Assembly (NCBI RefSeq): GCF_010500845.1
Contig: NZ_JAAAMI010000007.1
Coordinates: 146,234 to 210,233 of the forward strand
Direction: 5' to 3'
Source: Flagellimonas sediminis
GTDB taxonomy: Bacteria; Bacteroidota; Bacteroidia; Flavobacteriales; Flavobacteriaceae
DNA: 64,000 bases
Position numbers and translations under genes: made by a program. Below, in pieces: positions 46,391-52,937 of the stretch. Under the pieces are notes generated by a model, which saw only the letters and a list, made by a program, of their open reading frames with translations, made no database searches and was not told where the DNA came from. Every line of letters starts with the position of its first letter. Position 1 is the stretch's first letter.

Positions 46391-47904
46391 TTTGGGTGTT
46401 TTAATTGGTTTTCATTAGTGTTGTTTTGGATTAGTGTCTGCATGTCACTTTCATTACCGTAGACATCCATGATGGTGATTGCAAGGTTCTTTTTTACATG
46501 TTTTGGTGCCAATTCCGTCCAAAAACAGTGTTGGCCCTTGTTTTCAGCAAAGTACTCCTTTGCCAAAAGTTGTCGACTTTTACCTTGGGTTTTATATAGG
46601 TTGATGAACCTTGGGATGCTGTCCGAATGCGAAAGACAAAGTCCTATATTTTCTTTCTGTATTTGGAAAAATTCAATGTAGGGAGATGGAATGTTTCGTT
46701 TGACCTTGTTCAATGGACCTGGATTTTTCGCTGGGAACCGATAAAATTTCAGTTTCAGTTTTTGGTTCACTTTTTCATGTTTTCCAATCAACGATTTGGC
46801 GCTGAAAAAGATATTCCCGTTCACATGTTCCAAATTCCTTGAAAATTTGAGCTGTTTTGGGATTTCGTTGCTCTTGTCCCAAGACTTGTCGCTATTGTTC
46901 TTGATTTTATAGGCACCATTCCCTATGTAGAGATTGGTGTTGGGTGTGGCATTGTTCCACCATGAGGTGATTTTTTTATGTGAAGCTACCGGAAAGTCCA
47001 TGCTCCAATATACTTGGGGAGCCAAATAGTCCAACCAACCTTTTTGGACCCAAAGTAAGGGGTCGGCGTAAAGATCTTCATAGGTGGTCTGTCCTGCTTG
47101 GGTGTCCGAACCCTTGGGGTCGGTACTCCGGTTTTTCCATACCCCAAAAGGACTTATGCCGAATTGCACCCAGGGTTTTGTTGTTTTGATGGTTTTGTGG
47201 ATCATTTTAACCAAGGAATCCACATTGCTCCTTCGCCAATCGTCCAAAGTTTGATTGGGCAGGGCATATTGGGAAAAAGTTGTTGCATCTTCAAAAACTT
47301 CCCCATCTACTTTATAAGGATAGAAGTAGTCATCAAAATGGATGGCATCTACCTCATGATTGGAAACCAGTTCCTTTACGATTTGGTTGAATTTATTCCG
47401 TACTTCCGGAAGCCCAGGGTTGTAGTAGTATTTTTGTCCGTATTTCACCATCCAATTGGGATGTTGGTAAAAATCGTGGGTTTCCGCCAAGACTGTGGTA
47501 TCCAGATTTACCGTGGCCCGATATGGATTCAACCACGCATGGAATTCCATGCCATGTTTGTGGGTTTCCTCTATCATCCATTTGAAGGGATGATCAAATC
47601 CCTTTGGGGCTTCTCCCTCTTTCCCGGAAAGATATTTGGACCAAGGGGCAAGGTCTGTTTGGTAAAATGCATCACCAGCGGTGCGCACTTGGACTATGGC
47701 TGCGTTGAAATTTAGTTTCTTATAAAAATCCAGTATGGCAATGAAGTCCTTTTTTTTCTTCTCAACATCATCTTCCGGGTTTTTGGGCCAGTCGATGTTG
47801 GCCACGGTAGCAATCCATACACCCCTGAATTCTTCCTTGGGTGCTTTTGAAACCGCACAGGATAGGAGCAAAATTAAGGGGATGAAATAAAGGATTTTTC
47901 TCAT
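46387..47904 (-). CDS. GH10-like (DUF187, YngK-type) lipoprotein, probable glycan hydrolase
   Basis: A 505-aa lipoprotein (MRKILYFIPLILLLSC, Cys16). It carries the DUF187/GHL10 barrel: EFRGVWIATVANIDWPKNPE, LNFNAAIVQVRTAGDAFYQTDLAPWSKYLSG, DPGFDHPFKW-like block, HGMEFHAWLNPYRA, NPGLPEVRNKFNQIVKELVSNHEVDAIHFDDYFYPY and VQFGISPFGVWKNRS. The two conserved acids of HFDDYF are the likely catalytic site. A C-terminal beta domain follows. Its family members are thought to cleave peptidoglycan with denuded glycan chains; placement with AmpG/NagZ/AnmK fits. It is the first gene of that operon, just 10 nt after the nagB terminator. Confidence 0.9.
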   Translation of the reverse strand: MRKILYFIPLILLLSCAVSKAPKEEFRGVWIATVANIDWPKNPEDDVEKKKKDFIAILDFYKKLNFNAAIVQVRTAGDAFYQTDLAPWSKYLSGKEGEAPKGFDHPFKWMIEETHKHGMEFHAWLNPYRATVNLDTTVLAETHDFYQHPNWMVKYGQKYYYNPGLPEVRNKFNQIVKELVSNHEVDAIHFDDYFYPYKVDGEVFEDATTFSQYALPNQTLDDWRRSNVDSLVKMIHKTIKTTKPWVQFGISPFGVWKNRSTDPKGSDTQAGQTTYEDLYADPLLWVQKGWLDYLAPQVYWSMDFPVASHKKITSWWNNATPNTNLYIGNGAYKIKNNSDKSWDKSNEIPKQLKFSRNLEHVNGNIFFSAKSLIGKHEKVNQKLKLKFYRFPAKNPGPLNKVKRNIPSPYIEFFQIQKENIGLCLSHSDSIPRFINLYKTQGKSRQLLAKEYFAENKGQHCFWTELAPKHVKKNLAITIMDVYGNESDMQTLIQNNTNENQLKHPK

Positions 47905-47914
47905 AAAGGCTAAT

Positions 47915-47952
47915 AAAAAAGGCCTACGGTGAACTAAATGTAGGCCTTTTTT
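47915..47952 (-). terminator. Terminator between nagB and the muropeptide operon
   Basis: The stem GGCCTAC pairs with GTAGGCC around a 12-nt loop and is flanked by six As and six Ts, so it could work in both directions. It lies 25 nt after the nagB stop codon and 10 nt before the next start codon, leaving little room for a separate promoter for the GH10-like gene. Confidence 0.85.
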
Positions 47953-47977
47953 GAGTAAATCAATCTATTGTGCACGA

Positions 47978-49915
47978 TTAGAAATGGTACCGTACAAAAC
48001 CTTCCATGGCCTCATATTCAGCCATGCCCAAGGCGTTGTAACGATTGGCGGTATCCTTGTTCCTTTGCTCGGCACGTTGCCAGAACTCCCTTTCATCATT
48101 GCCGGGGAACATGGCGCTGTCCTTTTGGGATTGGTGTTTGAAGATGGCATTTTTCTTTCTTGACATATCCTTGGGTCCAATAGGTATGGCCATTTCCATA
48201 TCTGCAATGTCCCATTCCTGCCATGCGCCCCTGTACAGCCACACATAACAGTTTCGAATCCAATCCACCCTGTCATCCTTTAATTTTTGCAAGGCCCTAA
48301 AAACACTATCCAGGCAGACCCTATGTGTGCCATGCGGGTCCGAAAGGTCACCTGCCGCAAAAATTTGATGGGGTTTCAATCTGTTCAACAAGTCGTAGGT
48401 TATTTGAATGTCTTCATCGGATAGTGGTTTTTTTCTAACCGCTCCAGTTTCGTAAAAAGGAAGGTTGAGGAAGTGTGCGTTCTCTTCTTTCACCCCGCAA
48501 TATCTACAAGCTGCCAAGGCTTCTCCTTTTCTGATAAGCCCTTTGAATTGCTGCACCTCTGGACTGTCCACTTCGCCTGGTTTCTTGCTGGCCAGGAATT
48601 CGCGTACCTCTTTGAATTTCTTTTTAAGCTCTTTGTTTTCTTTTTGAATGTCGGTCGCGAAATCCAAAAATCGGATAACCTCATCATCAAATACTGCTAT
48701 ATTTCCTGAAGTTTGGTAGGCTACGTGCACATGATGTCCCTGATCTACCAGTCTTAGCAACGTACCTCCCATGGAAATTACATCATCATCGGGGTGTGGA
48801 CTAAAGATGAGCGAAGTTTTTGGATATGGTTCTGCCCTTTCCGGTCTTTGACTGTCATCGGCATTGGGTTTTCCTCCGGGCCAACCCGTAATGGTGCGCT
48901 GTAGTTCATTGAACACATTAAGGTTGATTTGTTCGGCGGAACCGATTTCAGCGATCAGATTACCCATGCCGTATTCATTGTAATCCTCGTTTGTCAACTT
49001 TAAAATAGCCTTGCCCAATTTCTCCGATAACCAAATGGTTGCTTTCTTGATCAATTTATCGTTCCACTCACATTCCGTAACCAACCACGGAGTCTTTATC
49101 CTGGTCAAGTTGGAAGCTGCGGCACTATCCAGAACGAAATCACAATTTTCATGATGTTGAAGGAAGGTGGCCGGTACGGACTCCTTGATCTTTCCTTCCA
49201 CAGCCTGGTGAATGATGTTCGATTTTCCTTCGCCCCAAGCCATTAGGATGATCTTTTTGGCTCCCATGATGGTGCCTACCCCCATGGTGATTGCTCTTTT
49301 GGGAACATTTTCTTCCCCAAAGAAATCACTGGCGGCATCCAATCGCGTAACCCTGTCCAAACGCACCAACCGGGTTTTGGAGTTTAATGAGGATCCAGGT
49401 TCATTGAATCCAATATGTCCTGTTCTACCGATTCCGAGAATTTGGATATCGATTCCTCCAACATTTTGGATTTTCTCCTCATAATCCATGCAATATTTTC
49501 TGATTTCCTCTTTGGATAGGCTTCCGTCCGGAATATGAACGTTGTACGGTTCAATGTCGATATGGTCAAAGAGGTGTTCGTTCATGAAACGCCTGTAGCT
49601 ATGGATGGAAGTAGGGTCCATTGGGAAATACTCATCCAAATTGAAGGTTACGACGTTTTTGAAACTTAGACGACCTTCCTTGTAAAACTGTACCAGATAA
49701 TCATAGACCTTGGTAGGGGTGGATCCGGTGGCCAAGCCAAGTACGGCTTTTTTACCCTCTTCTTGTTTTTGTTTGATAAGACCGGCAATTTCGTTGGCCA
49801 CATACCAAGAGGCACTTTCTGAGTCTTGATAAATATGGGTGTTGATTTTTTCGAACTTGACAGTTTCAGTGTCCTGAGGTTCAAGTTTCGTTGGATTTTT
49901 GACCAATTCTTGCAT
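47978..49915 (-). CDS. nagB: NagB glucosamine-6-phosphate deaminase fused to a PIG-L deacetylase domain
   Basis: A 645-aa fusion. Residues 1 to about 290 are NagB-like: LATGSTPTKVYDYL, FNLDEYFPMD (D94, the catalytic base position) and GIGRTGHIGFNEPGS (H167, E172). In E. coli NagB the second position before His167 is a conserved Asp; here it is Thr165. Residues about 365-645 are a PIG-L/LmbE deacetylase with zinc motif HPDDD (374-378) and the partner GDLSDPHGTHR. NagB turns glucosamine-6-P into fructose-6-P and ammonia. PIG-L domains remove acetyl groups from amino sugars, so the fusion might handle GlcNAc-6-P directly. A 640-aa form of this kind is known in Bacteroidota; its full activity is not established here. 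Confidence 0.93.
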   Translation of the reverse strand: MQELVKNPTKLEPQDTETVKFEKINTHIYQDSESASWYVANEIAGLIKQKQEEGKKAVLGLATGSTPTKVYDYLVQFYKEGRLSFKNVVTFNLDEYFPMDPTSIHSYRRFMNEHLFDHIDIEPYNVHIPDGSLSKEEIRKYCMDYEEKIQNVGGIDIQILGIGRTGHIGFNEPGSSLNSKTRLVRLDRVTRLDAASDFFGEENVPKRAITMGVGTIMGAKKIILMAWGEGKSNIIHQAVEGKIKESVPATFLQHHENCDFVLDSAAASNLTRIKTPWLVTECEWNDKLIKKATIWLSEKLGKAILKLTNEDYNEYGMGNLIAEIGSAEQINLNVFNELQRTITGWPGGKPNADDSQRPERAEPYPKTSLIFSPHPDDDVISMGGTLLRLVDQGHHVHVAYQTSGNIAVFDDEVIRFLDFATDIQKENKELKKKFKEVREFLASKKPGEVDSPEVQQFKGLIRKGEALAACRYCGVKEENAHFLNLPFYETGAVRKKPLSDEDIQITYDLLNRLKPHQIFAAGDLSDPHGTHRVCLDSVFRALQKLKDDRVDWIRNCYVWLYRGAWQEWDIADMEMAIPIGPKDMSRKKNAIFKHQSQKDSAMFPGNDEREFWQRAEQRNKDTANRYNALGMAEYEAMEGFVRYHF

Positions 49916-49946
49916 GTTTTGTCGCTATTAAGGGTTTTAAACAGGA

Positions 49947-49954
49947 CAAATATA
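49947..49954 (-). promoter_or_regulatory. -7 box of nagB
   Basis: Read leftward the bases are TATATTTG, an exact match to TAnnTTTG, 32 nt before the nagB ATG, which gives a leader of about 25 nt. No TTG occurs 17-23 nt upstream; instead that stretch is filled by the TTTGC boxes, so activity may depend on a regulator bound there. Confidence 0.55.
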
Positions 49955-49960
49955 GAATAT

Positions 49961-50000
49961 TTTGCCGTTATTTGCAGTATTTTTGCTGTTTTTTGCTTTT
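49961..50000. promoter_or_regulatory. Four TTTGC boxes at 10-11 bp spacing, candidate DeoR operator
   Basis: TTTGC occurs at 49961, 49971, 49982 and 49992, that is every 10-11 bp or one DNA turn, as TTTGCCGTTA, TTTGCAGTAT, TTTTGCTGTT, TTTTGCTTTT. The array sits between the divergent nagB and deoR genes, immediately upstream of the nagB -7 box. DeoR-type repressors often bind several phased direct repeats, and ligands of this clade are usually sugar phosphates. The binding itself is inferred. Confidence 0.55.
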
Positions 50001-50056
50001 TTAACACAATACTTATATTGAACCGTAGATAAACTGCATGATCTGGAATAGTTTTC

Positions 50057-50064
50057 TACTTTTG
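50057..50064 (+). promoter_or_regulatory. -7 box of the deoR-murQ transcript
   Basis: TACTTTTG matches TAnnTTTG and is 24 nt before the ATG at 50089. The nearest TTG upstream is too far (36 nt), so the -33 element is missing or degenerate. The TTTGC array ends 56 nt upstream. Confidence 0.5.
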
Positions 50065-50088
50065 AATTTGAATCCAAATAAGATTATA

Positions 50089-50838
50089 ATGCTCAAGGAA
50101 GAACGACATCGGGCCATTCTCAATGAAGTGGAACTCCATAACAGAGTGCTTTTGACTGATTTGGCCGAAAAGTTGGATGTTTCCATTGATACGGTAAGAA
50201 GGGATGTTAAAGAGTTGGATGCGGAGAATATGCTGACCAAAGTACATGGCGGAGCAGTGTCTTTAGGATTTGTAAACCAAAGCCCGGTCCGTAGCAATGT
50301 TTATGCACTTGACAAAAAAGTGAATATTGCAAAAAAGGCCTTGGCCTTATTGCGTAACAACAGTGTGATTTTGATCGATGGAGGAACCACTTGCCTGGAA
50401 TTGGCCAGATTGTTGCCCACGAACATCAAACTCACCTGTTTCACCCTTAGTCTTCCGGTGGCAATGGAATTGTTGGCAAAACCCAACGTGGAAACCATAT
50501 TCATTGGAGGCACACTTTCCAGGGATTCGCAAATTGCCGTGGGCTCCAGTACTATAAATGCATTGACCCAGATTAAAGTGGACTATAGTTTCATCGGGAC
50601 GGGATATGTAGATACGGAATTTGGGCTGACCGAGTTTGACTGGGAAGTGGTGCAGACAAAGAAAGCGGTGATCAATGCTTCCAAGAAAACGGTACTTTTG
50701 TGCATATCGGAAAAATTGAATTCACAGCATCGTTTTAAAACTTGTGACCTGAATGTGATCAGTACCATGGTGACGGAACTGGAAGCTTGGGACAAGAAAC
50801 TCGATGCTTTCAAAAATATGAACATACAATTATTGTAA
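50089..50838 (+). CDS. DeoR-family transcriptional regulator
   Basis: A 249-aa repressor. The N-terminal winged helix reads MLKEERHRAILNEVELHNRVLLTDLAEKLDVSIDTVRRDVKELDAENMLTKVHGGAV, with the recognition helix SIDTVRRDVKEL. The C-terminal sensor domain starts KKALALLRNNSVILIDGGTTCLELARLLP, a sugar-phosphate (ISOCOT) fold, and continues FIGGTLSRDSQIAVG. The start at 50089 is set by this family N-terminus. It is cotranscribed with murQ and divergent from nagB, so MurNAc-6-P, GlcNAc-6-P or GlcN-6-P is a plausible ligand. Confidence 0.93.
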   Translation: MLKEERHRAILNEVELHNRVLLTDLAEKLDVSIDTVRRDVKELDAENMLTKVHGGAVSLGFVNQSPVRSNVYALDKKVNIAKKALALLRNNSVILIDGGTTCLELARLLPTNIKLTCFTLSLPVAMELLAKPNVETIFIGGTLSRDSQIAVGSSTINALTQIKVDYSFIGTGYVDTEFGLTEFDWEVVQTKKAVINASKKTVLLCISEKLNSQHRFKTCDLNVISTMVTELEAWDKKLDAFKNMNIQLL

Positions 50839-50843
50839 GAGTG

Positions 50844-51656
50844 GTGGAAAAACACATTAAGATAACGGAGAAACCGTCTTTGTACGACCGATTGGAGGAG
50901 ATGGACGCGTTGGAGATCGTATCCAACATCAATAATGAAGATAAAAAGGTGGCCCATGCTGTGGAGCAGGTTTTACCCAAGGTGGCCCAAGTGGTGGAAG
51001 AAACCGCAAAGCGCTTTGGAAAAGGGGGGCGATTGTTCTACATAGGGGCGGGTACAAGTGGTAGATTGGGTATTTTGGATGCTTCCGAGATTCCACCCAC
51101 TTTTGGAATACCACATGATCGTGTTATTGGGCTTATCGCAGGTGGTGATTCTGCCATTAGAAAAGCAGTGGAATTTGCCGAAGATGATACCGCTCAGGCA
51201 TGGAAAGACCTTCAGAAGTACAACATAAATAATAATGACGTCCTGATTGGGATTGCCGCATCAGGAACTACGCCCTACGTGTTGGGAGGAATTTCCGATG
51301 CCAAGGCACACGGAATCTTGACTGTGGGAATTACCAATAACCCCGGGTCGCCACTGGCTTTGGATTCGGATATTGCCATAGAGATCAATGTGGGACCAGA
51401 GTTTTTAACAGGTAGCACCCGTATGAAGAGTGGCACAAGCCAAAAACTGGTACTGAATATGATATCTACCGGACTGATGGTCCGCATTGGCCGCGTAAAG
51501 GGCAATAAAATGGTGAATATGCAACTCAGTAATACCAAACTGGTAGATCGTGGGACCCGTTACATTATGGAAGAATTGGGCTTGGGCTATGAAGAGGCGG
51601 AAAAGGCCCTTAAAAAGTATGGCTCCGTTAAACTGGCCGTAGAAGCCCTAAAGTAA
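50844..51656 (+). CDS. murQ: N-acetylmuramic acid 6-phosphate etherase
   Basis: MurQ (270 aa here) cleaves the D-lactyl ether of MurNAc-6-phosphate to give GlcNAc-6-phosphate. The SIS fold is clear: KGGRLFYIGAGTSGRLGILDASEIPPTFG, VIGLIAGGDSAIRKAVEFAEDD, LIGIAASGTTPYVLGGISDAKA and the EFLTGSTRMKSGTSQKLVLN motif. It ends in a helical region (YEEAEKALKKYGSVKLAVEAL). The start is not certain: GTG at 50844 was chosen because it follows the deoR stop by 5 nt and gives a family-like N-terminus (EKHIKITEKPSLYDRLEEM); GTG at 50841 is equally possible. Confidence 0.94.
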   Translation: MEKHIKITEKPSLYDRLEEMDALEIVSNINNEDKKVAHAVEQVLPKVAQVVEETAKRFGKGGRLFYIGAGTSGRLGILDASEIPPTFGIPHDRVIGLIAGGDSAIRKAVEFAEDDTAQAWKDLQKYNINNNDVLIGIAASGTTPYVLGGISDAKAHGILTVGITNNPGSPLALDSDIAIEINVGPEFLTGSTRMKSGTSQKLVLNMISTGLMVRIGRVKGNKMVNMQLSNTKLVDRGTRYIMEELGLGYEEAEKALKKYGSVKLAVEALK

Positions 51657-51664
51657 ACTTCAGT

Positions 51665-52783
51665 TTATTTAGGCACCAATTTAATAATACCTTTGCCTTC
51701 AATACCTACATAAATGTAACCATCAGGTGCTTGGCGTACATTTCGGACACGTCCCATGGCGTCCAACAGCTTTTCCCGGTAGACGACCTTGTTGTTCTTG
51801 ATTTCCAATCGTTCCAAGTATTGAAAGGATAAGGAACCCACCAACAGATTCCCTTTCCATTTGGGATATTTGCTTGAAGAAACAAATGTCATTCCAGAAG
51901 GTGCAATGGAAGGTGTCCATTGATAGATGGGTTGTTCCATTCCTGGCCTGGAGGTCTCATCGGTGATTTTTGTTCCACTATAGTTGATTCCGTAGGTGAT
52001 TATGGGCCATCCATAGTTTTTTCCTTTTTGGATAATATTGATCTCGTCACCACCCCTAGGTCCGTGCTCATGCTCCCACAGTAAACCTGTTTCAGGATTA
52101 ACGGCCAAACCCTGTGGGTTTCGGTGACCATAACTGTAAATGGCCATTTTGGCCCCATTGGTTCCAATGAAAGGATTGTCTTTTGGAATACTACCATCGT
52201 CATGGATCCTATAAATTTTTCCGCCATCCCTTTTGATGTCCTGCGGATTCACGTCCCTGTCGCCACGTTCCCCAATAGAAAAGAAAAGATAGCCGTTACG
52301 ATCAAACTCTAATCTGGATCCAAAATGTTGTCCGCGGGTACTGTTGGGAACAGCTTTGTACAACACTTGTTGGTCCACCAATTTGTTTTTGGAAAGTTTG
52401 GCCCTCATGATGGCCGTATTTCCACCCTTGTCATCCCCATCGCTGGAGGCATAGGAGAAATAGACCCAGCCATTTTCTTTGTAATTGGGATGCAATTCAA
52501 TGTCCAGTAAACCTCCTTGGCCTCGATTGTATACTTCGGGGACATTTTCAATTTCGATGTTTTTCCCCGATTTGTGTAGGATCAGTTTCCCGGATTTCTC
52601 GGAAACCAGGATTCCACCATCTGGAAGAAAAGCCATGCCCCAAGGGTTCTGAATGCCTTCAACCACGGTTTCTACAGTAAAATCAAGGGTTTTCGGAAGA
52701 TTTATGCCCAAATCGGGTTGTTGGGCGCAAGACGTACTAAGCAGTACAACGAAAAAATAGGGAAATAAGAGACTTTTTTTCAT
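51665..52783 (-). CDS. PQQ-dependent sugar dehydrogenase family lipoprotein (GDH-B type)
   Basis: A 372-aa lipoprotein (MKKSLLFPYFFVVLLSTSC, Cys19) with the six-bladed propeller of soluble glucose/sorbosone dehydrogenases: GIQNPWGMAFLPDGGILVSEKSGKLILH, GQGGLLDIELHPNYKENGWVYFSYAS, RGQHFGSRLEFDRNGYLFFSIGERGD, SYGHRNPQGLAVNPETGLLWEHEHGPRGGDEINIIQKGKNYGWPI. The RGQHFG and GHRNPQG motifs line the PQQ/Ca site. It would oxidise sugars in the periplasm. Many Bacteroidota make no PQQ, so the cofactor would have to come from outside. It converges on murQ (8 nt apart). Confidence 0.93.
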   Translation of the reverse strand: MKKSLLFPYFFVVLLSTSCAQQPDLGINLPKTLDFTVETVVEGIQNPWGMAFLPDGGILVSEKSGKLILHKSGKNIEIENVPEVYNRGQGGLLDIELHPNYKENGWVYFSYASSDGDDKGGNTAIMRAKLSKNKLVDQQVLYKAVPNSTRGQHFGSRLEFDRNGYLFFSIGERGDRDVNPQDIKRDGGKIYRIHDDGSIPKDNPFIGTNGAKMAIYSYGHRNPQGLAVNPETGLLWEHEHGPRGGDEINIIQKGKNYGWPIITYGINYSGTKITDETSRPGMEQPIYQWTPSIAPSGMTFVSSSKYPKWKGNLLVGSLSFQYLERLEIKNNKVVYREKLLDAMGRVRNVRQAPDGYIYVGIEGKGIIKLVPK

Positions 52784-52937
52784 AGTTTTACGTTGAAATA
52801 ATAGATTTTATAGATAAACGGTTACTTTTTGGTAATCGGGTGTGTTCAAGATAAAGAGATTTTTATAAGAATAGATAATTACTTATAGAATATTAAGGTC
52901 CCAAATCTGAAATATTCTCTTAACAAGACTTAACCCT

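Noticed and set aside
51654..51670. Short hairpin TAAACttcaGTTTA between murQ and the PQQ-type gene
   Set aside because: Only 5 bp of A/T-rich stem and no clear T tail, so it was not called a terminator.
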